DNA of 64,000 nucleotides from Gigaspora rosea (GCA_003550325.1 QKWP01002057.1:1-64000); one strand, 5' to 3'. Shown: positions 1-13,255, counted from the stretch's first letter. A program made the numbers and translations. The notes: generated from the sequence alone by a model not told the origin.

Positions 1-449
1 CCATAGTTGAGAGGAAGTTTTGGAATACTTCCGGTGTCGAAAGTATAGGTGTTCCTTTTCTTTTACTTATATTTACTTATAGTAGCAAGTAGCTAATGGG
101 ATGGGATAGTTCGTTCCCTAGCCCTTAGGGCGACTTTAATTAATAATACTAGACTGAAAAACTTTTCCGCTATTGTTTATTTGTTTGTTTATGTGATTTA
201 CAGGATGTACCGGAAAGAGTTTTAACTTTTTTTTATATTTCCATACGAAATTTATGTATATATGCAGCGTAAATCTTTTAGAAATTTTGTAAGTATTATA
301 AAAATATTAATAAAATTAATAACAATATAAGCTAGCCAATATCCAAGTATTTGTATCAAATATCTATAGAAACTTTAAAATATCTATGCAAAATTTATGT
401 ATTTATATAGCATAAATTGCGTAAAAATTTTGTAAGTATTATATAAATA

Positions 450-892
450 TGGTACAAAAAGCCTATACTAGACAATAAAATGCATCAACTTTTTATTTTT
501 AAAAGATATTTGGCAAATTTGTAGAGCTTATTATAATGAACAAAGTTACAGGTTAGATTTTTAAAATATTGCCTTTATAAAAGTTATAGCACTTTAAAAT
601 TAGTTAAAATTGAAACATATGGGGTGAGTTAGTAGAAAAGGGACAAATTTATTAGATAAATTTGTTCCTTTTCTACTGACTCACCCCTATATAGTAATTA
701 TATATAAAATAATAGTAATTTTTAAAACGCATCAACTTTTTATAGAGAAGGTTTTTCAAAAAAATATTTGGCAAATTTATAGAACTAATATTGTTCTACA
801 AAGTTACTGGTTAGTTTTTTAAAAAACCTCTTGTACAAAAAATTATAGTGATTTAAAAATTGAAACATGTTGAATATAGGCTTCTTGCACCA
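450..892. mobile_element. TA-flanked foldback MITE, copy 1 of a three-copy family
   Basis: The ends are inverted: TGGTACAAAAAGCCTATA at the left and the complement of TGGTGCAAGAAGCCTATA at the right. TA flanks both ends (448-449 and 893-894), as expected for Tc1/mariner-type target duplications. The interior is also a foldback, with a GCATCAACTTTTTAT motif shared by both halves. Related copies lie at 17524-18285 and 33374-33788. There is no transposase, so it is non-autonomous. It sits inside one unit of the 242-1200 tandem array. Confidence 0.75.
621..687. repeat. 67-bp near-perfect hairpin inside the foldback MITE
   Basis: GGGGTGAGTTAGTAGAAAAG and its near-exact complement are separated by only a few bases, giving arms of about 30 bp. 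The flanks are TAT and TAT. It may be a tiny secondary insertion or the loop of the host MITE. Confidence 0.7.
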
Positions 893-2921
893 TATTAACG
901 AAATTCATATCAATATAAGCTAGCCAATATCCAAGTATTTGTATCAAATGTCTTTGTGAAATTTATGTATATATGTGGCAAAATCTCTTAGAAATTTTGT
1001 AAATATTATAAAAATATTAATGAAATTAATGTCAATATAAGCTAGCTGATATCCAAGTATTTGTATCAAATATTTATAGAAACTTTAAAATATTCATGTG
1101 AAATTTATGTATACATGGTATAAATTGCATAGAAATTTTGTAAATATTATATAAATATTAATAAAATTAATGTCAATATATGCTAGCTAATAAAATCTGC
1201 AGATATTCCGTATATATATCGCATAATGTTGCTGATATGTTCCAAGCCGATAGGTAACAAATACGCACCAAGTATTTGTGAGCTATCAGCTAGCACATAT
1301 CGGACAGTTTCTACCAGATTTATGTGATATATATGTGACCTATCAGCCAGCAGATAGGTTACAGAAACCTTATTGTTGGACTATAATGCATTTACCTAAA
1401 AAAAGAACTTCATACATATGAACAATTTTTATAGCAAAATTTTCATACCTAGTGATTATATCTGTATCATTTTAAATATGAAATCAATTACTGATCAGAT
1501 AGCTTAAAAATTAATACTCAACATCACTGATCAATTAACTTATTGATCAACATGTTCAGCCTTATGATAATATAAGACAAAAGCTACCTTGACACTTCAT
1601 ATTGAGTAGCTTTAAAGTTGATATATAAAAAAAATTGTTGATAAACTATATTACTTATATATAGTAATGTTTCTGGTTTTAGCATGACTATGGCACATAG
1701 CTACTCTCATATTTTGTGATGCTGTAAATGAAGTTACAGGTTATCCATTTGTTATGAAACCATGGCCCTTAGGTTTATAATACAGGATAATTGATAAGCA
1801 AGTTTAAGATCTTAATAACAGGGTTGATATATTTAAAAATTCAGTAAGTATGTTGTATAAATAAGGGATAATTTTTAAGGTTGAGTAAGTATTAGGTTAC
1901 AAGAAGTAGTTATTTAAGAGGGGTAAAGTTGAAAATTGTTCTACCTTTTTTGTCTTTGCTATTAGCTTAATGCAAGTTTAGTTTTGTCATTAAGTATCTG
2001 CTCACCTACCTTGAGGTAGGATTCTTTATAGATATGGTACTAGAGATAATGATCAGTGAAAATTTTCTTAATTAATTTGCAGACCAATCATATAATCAAT
2101 TATTATAATTATAACACTTGTTTTTTATAAGTATCTCTGATAAGATACATAAAATTTTGCTTACTAGCAGCTAGTATAAACAATTACTATATAAAAATGA
2201 TAGTCTTATACTATTCATGCACAAATCATAATTTATCGAGTTACCTTAGTTTTTTTATATTTATTTTTTAAGTATAGGCTTATAATATTGCAAGTATCTT
2301 TGTAATTGTATGACTTGTTAATTGCTAAAACAAAGGTAATTAAGGCCTTTGGATAGTAAATATATTCATATTAATTTAAAATACATGTGTCAAATTTGTT
2401 TATAATATTCTTTTCTTATTATTATAATAATTGAAAATAATTGATATGTGTGATCACTGAGCAAGTGACCATACTCAAAAATTTTTTTTGATTGGTCACA
2501 ATCAAGCAAATCAAATAATTGATTATTTTGTAATTGATCATTATCTCTATACAGTACACTTTTTTAAATCATTAGCGGCTTGCATAGAAAACTCAGATAT
2601 TGTAAATGATAGCCTTATAGACCATACTGAATATACCAAGTATTATAAAATAATAGGGTATAAGGTTCAAATTACTAATTGTCCAGAGCATAGCGACGGA
2701 CACTCAATTTTTACACACTATTTGATACGAAAGTTGTGTTTTTGATGCATTTTGATCATGAAAAATTTTTTTTGATGCATCCCCTAATTTATTATAAACA
2801 AATATGTTAATAACGTAATTTGGAAAATTTTTGTCTGTCCCCATGCGTGATGCATGATTGCATGCCTGTTTTGAACAACAAAACTGGTATTGATTAAAAT
2901 ACGGTAATAAGAGCACTAACT
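893..2921. other. AT-rich intergenic sequence without a supportable gene
   Basis: After the tail of the tandem array there are only short AT-rich ORFs with no recognisable motifs. A small hairpin (CTACCTTGAGGTAG) lies near 2010. An 85-codon ORF at 2488-2745 has no family signature and is not called. Confidence 0.6.
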
Positions 2922-3013
2922 AGTGAAAAAGATTTGAAATTTTTTTTTGTTCTTTGAGAACATAAAATATTAAATTTATGTTCCCAATAAATTTTAATGT
3001 TCCTATAACTAAA

Positions 3014-3062
<49 letters not shown>

Positions 3063-3236
3063 TTCTCTCTCTCTCCCTCTTTCTTTTATGCAAAAAAACT
3101 ATCTCTATAAGGAACACAAATTATAACTTTTATGTTCCCACTTTGTTCCTAATAAGAAACATAAATTCTAAATTTAGTGTTCTGAAATTTTTTTAAATGT
3201 TCCTAGGAACACTGGGAATATCAAATCTTTAACACT
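2922..3236. mobile_element. Small inverted-repeat element carrying a TC microsatellite
   Basis: The left end AGTGAAAAAGATTTGA is matched by the complement of TCAAATCTTTAACACT at the right end. Inside, GTTCC/GGAAC motifs recur in both orientations and flank a (TC)n run at about 3010-3080. The short ORFs across the run (poly-RE, poly-LS) are low-complexity translations. No clear target duplication was found. Confidence 0.5.
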
Positions 3237-3360
3237 GGCACTGACATTTATTAGGTAATATTTTAGGGAGTGGGGGTAACAAGAATCTTACCTTAGGACT
3301 GATTTGATTGGTCAAAAAAGTTTATACAAAATATATAATAATATCAACCAATCAAATTGA
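3237..3360. mobile_element. Left-half fragment of a PIF/Harbinger-like MITE
   Basis: It starts GGCACTGACATTTATTA, the same terminus as the complete copy at 37682-37839. It continues through the shared interior (ATTTTAGGGAGTGGGGGT, AATCTTACCTTAG) and then ends without the opposite terminus. A right-half fragment of the same family ends at about 7834. Confidence 0.55.
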
Positions 3361-4045
3361 ATGATATATATATCATATTATAAAATGATCTATTCGTCAC
3401 GAGTGTCTCCTACATTTTATAGTTATATAATACATATTAACTGCATAAAAATTCACGTTATAAATACAAGGTATTTTCTAAATTTCCTAACATCCCCCCT
3501 AATATCGAAAATTAACTTTTTAATCTTTTACGACAATGACGATTAGCACATATTACCACATGTTTGCGAAAATTTTTATACAGGCATGGAAGTATGAATG
3601 CGCATTTTATATCGAAATGCCAACTTTTTATTTATCACGTGCCTGCGAAATTTTATGTGGTTGGGTTGCTATCGTATGTACAGTACATACGCCCAAAGTA
3701 TATTATACACACATTTTAAAAAAAATTTTACATAGTAATTATAGTATATAAACCCAACGTTCATAAATTTATTAAGTACGAAAATGTATAGATCTACAAA
3801 ATGAAAGATCTGTAGATATACAGTACATAGGTGCCGAACTAAAAAACATTTGTCTTTTTACTTTAATATATGTTGAATTCCACATATTTAATCCTGATTT
3901 GACATATATACTTTTTCATCTAGAACTATTCATACTTGTACTTCATGTAACAGAAGAACTGAACAATCATCAAAAGAATTTTGTTCAAACGGTCTTTTTG
4001 GTTTTCAACTACGGTTAGCAGGATGCCTCAATTGTTTATGATTTG
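3361..4045. other. Intergenic sequence downstream of the DDE-like ORF
   Basis: AT-rich, with a few short palindromes (GTATGTACAGTACATAC near 3674) and a repeated TGCCTGCGAAAATTT-like motif also seen near the MITE ends at 6062-6717. No gene supported. Confidence 0.5.
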
Positions 4046-5899
4046 TCAAGAAAGTAAAAGTTGGAAAAAACTTTTTACATTTGGGTAACAAAGACGTAAG
4101 TAGATTAATCTGTCAAGAGAAAGGCAATGCAAATCATATCCAGGAACTTTTATGTAATCGCAATATTCAAAAAGATGAATTGTATTCACATAATGTTCGT
4201 CTTTTGCTTTGGTGACAGGGGGCAAAAAACCATTATTTAATTTCAGAAAATCCATGGCTTCACTTGCACAGGGCAGTTCACAACAGCTCAAATTGGCACA
4301 TCGTCTGATATCAAGAGAGTATTGACACAAGTTGCAATGCTTTTCAATCCATGACCAGGGGACAAAACATTTGGCTAAGTCATTTTTTTGATTTTTTTGA
4401 TTTCTTTGTCTTTCTTGCCGTTTTTGGCTTTCAAATTTTTCTTTCTCTGTACTTTCAAATCGTAGATCTTTAAATGGATTAATAGACTCTTCAACATATT
4501 TTGTGTTTACTTGTTTTCCGAAAATTAAATCACGATTCCAAGCATCACAAAGCATTTCGCCAGCATATTTAAAATTTTGAAGAGCCAACTCCGGACGTAT
4601 CACATTTCTTTGTGTATCTAAGTGTGTTCCAAAGTGATCGATTGGTAATGTAATACCTGCCAACTTACTCGATAGTGTAGCCATCCCTCGTTCTACAGGA
4701 TTATATTTGGACTGACCAGGTGCATGCGTTCGTACACTTAAGTAATCCAAGTTAAATTTTTTAAAAAATTGACAATAGATTTTTATATTTTTTAAATGCC
4801 TCAGATTTTCATCTGGTCCTCCGTTTACTAATAACATCCAAATAGGCCTAATTTCACCGTTAGTCTTTAACGTTTTATCATACTGAGGGTCTTGAGTAAG
4901 GTATTGCAGGTCTTTCATATGTGTAAGTGAAAATATACCAAAAGACCACTGACGACATACGAAAATAGCAATTTGTCCCGTTCGTAATTCATCATTCATT
5001 TCATTCGGTTTAATCATAAGGTATACAGATAGAACTAATAATTGCCTGAATCCTGCTGGAAAATCATGATCTGCTACATTTACTGGCTCATTGATCGACT
5101 GTAACATACTGAACATAAGACCTACCACAGGTACACCCAGTCCTATCTTCGCCTTATTGTCTTGGGAAATAATAACACTTACATCTGCAAATAAAGAAGC
5201 AAATTGCTTTGTACATTTAACTGATGCAAGGCAATAGTGCCCATCAGGATGGTCTCGGGTTTCGGTGCGTGAAACTCCAGCAACTGCAACCCACGCCAGA
5301 TGATGGTGTGCTCTCGCGGCAATTGAGTTGACTTGGCATAGTAGAAGGTAATTGTTTAATGTGGTTTTCACCATATAAACATTATAATTTTCCTCAAGAT
5401 TTTTCCACAAATTTTCAATAATTCGTACCTTAACCACTTCTTTTCTTCATTTTTCATCAGCCGCACCAGACTCTACCGAATCATGAATATGTTCATGCAA
5501 ATTTGGATGCTCGAAAAGGAGTGGAGGACGACTGGGTTTATTGTATTGTACTACCTCTTGACTTTCGATAAGCAATCTTTTTTTTTTATCTTTGTACTTC
5601 TGAGCATATCTTGCATTTCTTTGTAATGTAATGATCTTTTCTTTGTTTTTATTAATATTATCTCGAGCATCCACTATTTTTTTATAAATATCTAGCCAGA
5701 GTTGAGCATCAGTTGAGATGTTATAAATTTGCTCTAATTCGGCAAGCTTTTTTTCATTATTCCCTATTTCACTTGCTGCTTTTTTTTGAGCTGCAGCATT
5801 GGCAGGGATTTCTGGTGCAGAAGATACTGAACGAACTATAAGAGGAGTAAAATGTGGGTCCAGGTCTTTACTGGGTGTGGAACGCCTAGATTGCATCAT
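4046..5899 (-). pseudogene. DDE-nuclease/transposase-like protein, interrupted by one in-frame TGA
   Basis: Reading from 5899 down to 4046, one frame of 618 codons is open except for a TGA at 5449-5447, so 150 N-terminal codons are separated from about 465 C-terminal ones. The N-terminal part is charged and helical, ending in a PPLLFEHPNLHEHIHDSVE segment. The C-terminal part has SQDNKAKIGLG, then LLVNGGPDEN, then APGQSKYNPVERGMA, followed by Cys pairs (CNLCQ, CANLSCC). The spaced D, D/N and E residues suggest an RNase H-fold DDE nuclease, and I recall related ORFs as numerous in Rhizophagus. The family name is not certain. The acidic residue I expect before GG in VNGG is N here, which may also disable it. 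The start is the ATG at 5899. Readthrough or a sequencing error cannot be excluded, but decay is the simplest reading. Confidence 0.55.
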
Positions 5900-6061
5900 T
5901 TGAATGTCATAAAGATTATATGGGGTAGCCAGGTAATTCCGGATTACATTACTTATTTCTATATCATTTTTGTTTTTAACTTTGTTCTATTCTTGAGCAG
6001 CTTCACGACAGACGTTAGCATGGTTGGAAGTGCCATTTCCTGTCTTTACGATATAACTGTA

Positions 6062-6717
6062 TCCCTTAATTTGTTATGCAGGCATATTTGCCTGCGAAAA
6101 TTTTAAAATTTTAAATTTTTTAAATAAAACCTTAAATATTAATTTTAGCTATATACTTTCTAAGTAAAAAATATAATATTGGTTCTGTTTTATCAACTTT
6201 ATTATAAAATTTTTTAAAATTATTAATAAACTTTGGTGTAATAAAAGTTTAAAGTTTTTGTTTTGGAAGTTTTACTATAGAATTTTTTCTTTAGGTTTTC
6301 TCAAATTTTATATGTTTCCGTCTATAAAAAAAATTTTCACTTCTAATACAAGTTCTAATTTTTACAAGTAAATTATTTAAAGTCAAATAATGGAAGTTGT
6401 TATCCTTTATATAAACTACAAAGTTGTATAAGAAACTATATTTTTAAAACCAATATTTAAAGAATTCGCCAAGATATTGTAAAATATTTTTTTGGTTAAA
6501 AAATTTCTTTAAAATTTAATATTTTCAGCTTATAAGCAACATAAACTTTTTGTCTTATAATATAAGTTTAAATAATTAAAAAATATAATTCTTGTTCTTA
6601 AATATTATAATACCAAATTTTATTTAAATATCTTAAATGATTAAAAAACTAGATCAGAGGTATATTTATAGTAATTATACAGACAAATTTGCCTGCGAAC
6701 CCCTACAAAGTAAGGGA
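6062..6717. mobile_element. TA-flanked MITE with palindromic sub-termini, copy 1 (656 bp)
   Basis: It begins TCCCTTAATTTGTTA and ends with the inverted form CAAAGTAAGGGA, flanked by TA on both sides (6060-6061 and 6718-6719). Just inside each end lies a palindrome related to GCAGGCAAATTTGCCTGC. The interior (TTTTAGC.ATAT.CTTTCTAAGTAAAAAATAT) matches the second copy at 34629-35272 in the same orientation. No transposase is encoded. Confidence 0.8.
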
Positions 6718-7261
6718 TATGTAAGCGTTTGAAAATTCCTGGTATTTGTTTGTTGGTAAGCTATAGATCAGTTTTTTATTAAATCCTGGGCTAAACAAAA
6801 AGGTTTGACAGCTCATTTTAATATTTGGAATATTCAATTTGATTTTTTTTTTTAAAAAAAAATTTACTAATTTTATAATTTTTATCAAATTGAAATCTAA
6901 TCGAATTTCACAATTCTTCGTATTAAAATTTTACACTATAGGGGTTATTCAAGTTGACGTAAGTCAGCAGGTCGAAATGGCTATGCAGAGATATGCTAAG
7001 AGCAATACAAGGATCTCATTAGTAAATTATCCACTCTAATAAAAAAAAAGTTTTTGCGTTTAATCAGGATTCAATCAAGTAACGTGTGATAAACACGAAT
7101 TCAGATAAGTAAAAAGGAGCTAATGAGCTGCCTAATTTAGTAATATGACGGAATTACTAACGATAAATCATTGTCAGGAGTAGATATAAGAAGGTGCTAC
7201 CGTAATGAAAATAACAGCTTAAAGCAAGATTCGCACTTTAGCCCACGTAGAATCCTGCTAT

Positions 7262-7342
7262 TTTTGGTAGCTTAAACTTCTTGTTATGAGAAGTTTAAGC
7301 TACCACAAAATGGCCCATTTTGTGGTAGCTTAGACTTCTCGT
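7262..7342. repeat. Three-armed alternating hairpin
   Basis: GGTAGCTTAAACTTCT is followed by its complement AGAAGTTTAAGCTACC, then by ACAAAATGG, CCATTTTGT and GGTAGCTTAGACTTCT. The middle arm can pair with either the left or the right arm, giving two mutually exclusive hairpins. Confidence 0.75.
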
Positions 7343-7739
7343 GACAAAAGTATGGAATGGACTGGGTACTTAAGATATATAATAATTTACTCAGAAGTCA
7401 TGAATAGACTAATAATACCCGGGTAGAGATTTTCTCAACGGGTCCAATCTCTTGTACAGGTGTGAAAATTGCGAATTCAACGATACTCTGCTGCAAATAA
7501 ATATTTTCTGTGAGCATATCCCATCTCGGGTTATGCGTAATGTATGCGCTTTTTTTATTTTTATGTTAATATGATATGTATGCGCGTATTTTTAATAAAG
7601 ATCATAGGGATGCATCCAAATAACTATTATCATATGAACAATGCTTTTTGACTACTTTCATTGTATACACACCTTTTACGGCAATTCTATCTACTCCTAA
7701 TATTTGATAATTTTTTATTTTAATAAGTAAATCATGTGC

Positions 7740-7834
7740 CATTATTTGATTGGTTATTTTGAATCTTACCTGGGGTGGGGTAAAGGCTTATAGTAAAATG
7801 ATATTAGGTAATAAATGTTAGCGCCCTAAGACAT
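7740..7834. mobile_element. Right-half fragment of a PIF/Harbinger-like MITE
   Basis: The segment CTGGGGTGGGGTAAAGGCTTATAG ... GGTAATAAATGTTAGCGCCC matches the right part of the complete element at 37682-37839. The left terminus is missing. Confidence 0.55.
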
Positions 7835-9091
7835 TCTTATAATTGGCTGATTTAAATTAATTTTCTGGGTACCTTATTTATACACTTTAGAGTAATTTTT
7901 AAGAACATAAGCCATACAAACTTATTAAACCAGTATTAAACCACATAAAATTTTAAAAGTGACCCAGTTTTAATTTTATATTTTTTAAAGTTTTGTAAAA
8001 TTTGACCCGGCTGGGTTATGCTAAGTTTGTATGGCCTAACTAACAATTCCAAAAGCCATTCATAATTTTAGTATTCACTCTTACACTTCCTACTACCATT
8101 ACTTAGAAGACATTATGTAAACGTTTATTGAACCTTGAGAACTTATAATGTATAGTAAAAAAGGTATGAAAATGTTTTCGTCTAAGACTATTTTGTTAGA
8201 TTTAAAATAGACATTTATAGCAACTATTTAATTTAAACAGATCCAAGCACTTTAGTAGCAACAGTTCCAGGTTTAAATTTTTAAGTTCAGTTGGTTCTTG
8301 TAACGTATTTGGGATTTGTTGACCAAATAAAGGTATTGCCTTATATATTGTAGATTTTTTAATGATTTCAGGTTTATTAGTAATAAAGGCCGTTTTTTCA
8401 ACTTTATGCGAATCTATTTATGTATTAATACTAAATAGTTTATAAAATTTTATAAGTACCAAAATTATAGTTAAATTAGTTAAATTATAAAAAGCAATTA
8501 AGTAACTTTATATAGTATAATTTATGCTCCGAACTTACATCAGTTCCCGATTCCTAGTTATAATTGATTAAACTTTATAATTGATCATAGCCTTTTGATC
8601 AATTATAATCAATCCAATGGCTATGATTGATTATTGGGTTGATTGATCATAATTGAACAACAAATTTCATGATTGATCATAACCAATTTATTTGACTGAG
8701 CAATCAGTTATACTATAATCGATTTCAATTTCTACAAATAGATGCCACAATTTCTTTGATTAATGTTTGAAAACAATTTTGCTATAGCCTATATTTGATA
8801 AATATTTAGAATTTTACAAAATCTTTGATTAAAGATATCTTAAAACCTATCTGGCCAAATTCAATTAACTTTTTTCTTTGAATTTTATAGCTTTTGCAAT
8901 TAAAATAAAAAAAAAGTTAATCAAATTTGGTCAGATGAGTTGCCAAGATATCTTCAATTAATTGTATATATAAAAAATTATAAAAATTAATAATTTATAT
9001 GGGTGTGGTATTATCAAAAAAGGATGTGAAAATATCAATTCCATAAATAAAAGTTATTATTTTTAATTATGAAATAAATTTTTTATTAAGC

Positions 9092-9690
9092 TAACTCTTG
9101 TAAGCTTTTAATAACAGTTGTAAAGCTATTTTAATAATTTTAATAATAATAAGATTACAAAATTGGGTTGATAGTTCTGAATATCTTATTTTTTTTTAAA
9201 AAAATTTTTAAAAAAAATTTTATATGATTGTAAGAAAAAAATTAACATAACTTAGAAAATCTTAGACTAATTTTACTTTTATTATTATTCGAATTACAAA
9301 AACTATCTTTACAACTTTTATTAAAAGCTCATAAAAGGTTAGTTAATAAAAAAAATTTACATTATATAGTCAGAGATAATTATTTCTGCTTACATATAAA
9401 TCTTTTTTAGGATCATCCTTCTTTCGTGACTTATCAATTAAACCAAATTTAAATAAATTTAGTATATTACGCTAATTTTACTTATATAGTTATTATTCGG
9501 ATCACAAAAACTAGCTTTACAACATTTATTAAAAGCTCATAAAAGGTTAGTTTAATAAAAATTTTACGTTATATAGTAAGAGATAATGTTCTGCTTACAT
9601 GTAAAATCTATTTTTAGAATAATTCTTCTTTCGTAGATTATCAATTAAACCAAATTCTAGTTTAAATAAATTTAGAATAATTTATCTTGA
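9092..9690. repeat. Foldback and tandem duplication
   Basis: Two units of about 205 bp (from about 9266 and 9472) share TATTATTCG, TTTATTAAAAGCTCATAAAAGG and TATCAATTAAACCAAAT. The sequence around 9092-9160 (CTTGTAAGCTTTTAATAACAG) is an inverted version of part of the unit, so the whole looks like a decayed foldback element. Confidence 0.55.
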
Positions 9691-11612
9691 ATAAATTTAG
9701 ATTCAAGTAAACTCAAAATAGTTTGTTTTAAACCATATTCAGGTTCAAATAAATCTAAAATAGTTTATCTTGAACCAATTCTTGTTTAAATAAAACCATA
9801 CTGAAGCTGCTATCACGTGACTTTTGTTTTGATACCTTTGGAAGCCAAAATAGCCCGGCCAAAAATTAGTTTCGGTACTGGCATGCATATTTTTTTTTTA
9901 CATGTAATAGTTAAAAAAAATCTCACGACACGTTATTTTTAATAGGCATACTCATTAGAAATAACTTGTATAGTAATGTCTGAACTAATTTTTTAATTTT
10001 GATTATTGGGCCTTTTTGATCATTAAAAATTGATAAAATCTGATCAAAGAACCCTTAAGTTATAATTCTTTTGTTAGATATTAGACAGTCAATTGATGTG
10101 TACGTCACTAGAAAGTACCCTAAATTTTTTTTAAAAAAAAAATTACATGTTAGAACTCGCATCTAACCATTACCCACCCTTCAAACGACTTTTTATTAAT
10201 TAAATAAACAATAAATAATTGTACAGTATGCATTTGTTATACTGTCTCAATATGCGATATATCTTTCAAATAAAAAATACAACCACAGCCGATCGAGAAA
10301 TAACCATTACAGTAATACAATCAAAATAAACGCATTTAATTGTTTTTCGGTCATTGAGTAAAAATGTTCAAAAAAAAATCCTTATGAGTCAATGCTTAAG
10401 TAATGTCGAGATCAACATTATGAATTAATTAAACACTTTAGTATTATAACTATATATGAGTTATATTACTGTTATATTATTATAGTAAATCTGATTTTTT
10501 TTCATTTCATCAGAAAGAATATTTTCTTCATTAACGTGCATAAAACCAACAAAAAAAAAAATTGCAACCTAATCTACCACTAAACTTGAAAAATTCAATA
10601 GTAAAGATAGGATCTAAAAATGTAAAGGAATTAATTTATTATAAGGAAATGTGCGTCATTTACATCGTATCAAATATATTAATAGAAAATAAGTTCTTCG
10701 AATTTAAAAAAAGCATTGGACAAAATAAAACGAATATTTACAGTATATTAAATTAAATCCGAAACTATATATACTTCGTATCTATCTACTTACAATTTTC
10801 AGTTGGCCACATTGATAAAAATACATTTTGTATACTTAATTCATTTGGTCTATTCTCTTAACTGCATATACATATTACATATTATCGTAAAAATCACGAA
10901 ATAAACCGAGTTATTTCGAAAACTCATTGACATTCCTAAATTAAGTAAATTTATATATAGTAATTAAGCCCAGAAAATTGACCTCCTATTATTGCAGACG
11001 GGAGTATTCGAGATAACGTGCAGATACGGGATTTTACGGTAAATCCTATTAATTCCTAACATATATAGAATGAAAATAGTACATATATAGTTATTTATTT
11101 ATGTGTATATATTTTATTTATTTTGTTCTTATTTTTTTTTTTTATAACTTATACACTACTTATACACTACTTATACAGTATATAAATACTGAAATATATA
11201 TATATATATTATATATACTTTTTTTTTTTTTATTAATTATTAAAAAATCTAATTCACTATATATATCGATATATACATGTGGTTCGTTATATTAAACCTT
11301 TTAAACTTGCTATCTTAAGCTAAATACAATAGATATGGAAAGGATATAACTATATAGTATGTAGTATGTAGTATATACACTGTAGTTAGTTATAAATATA
11401 TATAGATATATAGTAATTATGTAATATGAATTAATGGTTCTAAATCATTTATCTATAATATAAAATAAGGAAACGAAATAATTATATAATTAATATTAAG
11501 AGTTAATGAAAAAAATTTTTAATATATTTACTACTTTTTTGTTTTTTAAAATATACATATATATTGTTTTTTTTGTTTTTTTTTTTAATAATAAAATTAG
11601 AAATTAATAATG
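9691..11612. other. AT-rich intergenic sequence
   Basis: Low-complexity runs and TATATA stretches. The ORFs at 10562-10756 and 11101-11295 are AT-driven (Asn/Lys/Ile or Phe/Tyr/Ile) with no motif. This stretch would contain the 3' flank of the minus-strand BTB-TLDc gene. Confidence 0.6.
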
Positions 11613-13255
11613 CTATATTTTCGTGATTTGAAACACCTCATAATCATCAATCTTATTAATTGCTTTGATAAAACTTCTAATACCTGGATAAGTTTTAAAT
11701 CCGTTACTTCTAGCTTGATTATTAGTGAAAATTAAATCAATTCCACCACCCCATCCAGGACCAAAATTAGAATTGTAATAAATTGCTTTATGTTTATCAG
11801 CCACTCTCGCTATGTTAATATTATTAGCATTAATTTGTTGTTGATTTTTGAAAGAGAATATGAAACTATCAGTTGTATATAGCCAACTATCATTGCACCT
11901 CATTGGAAATCCTTGTTCAAAATTAATTGGAGTAAAAGCGCCTATAATTTGACCGGTTTGAAAAACTTTTGAAATTACTATTGTAGGACCTTTTTTATCA
12001 CATAAATTATGAAATATGTCAGAACTAAAACCATCTCTGCTTGCCCTTAATAATAAAGATAATTTGTAAGGAGGACGCTTATTTTCGTAATAATTGAAAT
12101 CTTTTTTATCAATCCAACTTGCTATTACGTTAACATGATTTTGATCTATGATAACCGAATCCAAAAGTGGTAAATTTTGCATTGATCTATTCAATGATAA
12201 ATTAGAATTAAAAGTGGGAGAATTCATAGAATTCATATGATAACGTAAAATATCTTGAAAAATAGATTTTGGTAAAATTTTTTCGAAAGGGTAAACATCT
12301 TGAAAGAATTCATTAGAAGGAATATCAAACCATCTAATTAATGGAATAAATTGATCCAGAATTGATTTTAATTCAAATATCATTTCGGATGATAAATTTG
12401 ATAAATTTTTTAAAGGAATTATTTCACCAGTCATTATATCTATTTTTATAGATTTGCCTTTATATTTTATCCTTGATATACCCCATAAGATTAAATATTT
12501 CCAAATATCTATTTCTTTTACTCCAAGATCATCACAACTAAGTATTAAAAATAAGACAGATTTATCTAACCAAAGATATTTTTGAGTGCCGAATAACATA
12601 TATGAATGTTCACATATTACTTCTAAGCAATAATTTTGAAGTGTTGTACAAGATTCCAGATGAAGTATAGTTTCAAGGACGTGCGCAGCAAACGTTCGAA
12701 GGAAGCATGACTTTTTTTCAATTAGATAGTTTTGTATATAGTTTAATAATTTCTGCAACCATAATTCTTCTGCAGCTATCAAAATCTGAAGTAAATCTGG
12801 ACCAGAAGGAGTATCAAGATCGATATATGCGGTATACATGTAACTAATTATAAAAAAATAAAAAAATAAAAAATAAAATAAAAATAAAATAAAAAAATAA
12901 AAAAATAAAAAATAAAGGGGAATAAAATAAAATTAGTTCGATGAATTGATATAATAAAATGAATCAAATATTGTCAATTAAATAAATATAAAATCATTTA
13001 CTTGAGTATTATTTGAAAAATTTGAGGAGAAATCGTAGGTTCTCTAAAAATGATGTAACCTCCTTCTTTGTGAGTCCAATTACTACAAATTGTGGCACGA
13101 AAATAAGGGCATCTTGCACTTAAAATAACTGAATGAGCTTTAAACTCTTTCATATCATTTCCCTGCCCCGCTTGTATTATAACATCATGATTAGTGCAAT
13201 TCTCAAGAATATAACCCAAATCGTTTGAAAGATCTTTTAAGAAGACCGTAGTCAT
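11613..13255 (-). CDS. BTB-BACK-TLDc domain protein (two exons)
   Basis: Exons are 13255-13002 and 12843-11613 (minus strand): 1485 nt, 494 residues. The intron has a GTAAAT donor and a TTAG acceptor and is phase 2; its body is a low-complexity A/T run at about 12848-12920. Residues about 22-115 form a BTB/POZ domain (NHDVIIQAG, FKAHSVILSARCPYFRA, YMYTAYID). A BACK-like helical region follows, and residues about 312-494 form a TLDc domain (LLLRASRDGF, WLYTTDSFIFSF, AIYYN, final DYEVFQ). BTB-BACK proteins usually serve as dimeric Cullin-3 adaptors, and TLDc domains are linked to oxidative-stress protection and V-ATPase interaction. The combination is heavily expanded in Glomeromycotina. Its substrate is unknown. 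It shares the intron position and phase with the gene at 25428-26995 but is well diverged from it. Confidence 0.9.

Larger units (their letters stand above)
242..1200. repeat. AT-rich tandem array, about 120-145 bp period, interrupted by a foldback element
   Basis: The phrase GCTAGCCAATATCCAAG or a close variant recurs near 332, 919, 1041 and 1183. Each is preceded by a run like AATTTTGTAAGTATTATA. Subtracting the 443-bp element at 450-892 gives a spacing of about 145, 122 and 142 bp, so this is one tandem array of diverged units. No coding potential is seen. The array fades into unique AT-rich sequence after about 1200. Confidence 0.7.

Noticed and set aside
2920..3196. Two ORFs across the TC microsatellite
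   Set aside because: Both are simple translations of (TC)n / (GA)n and overlap on opposite strands.
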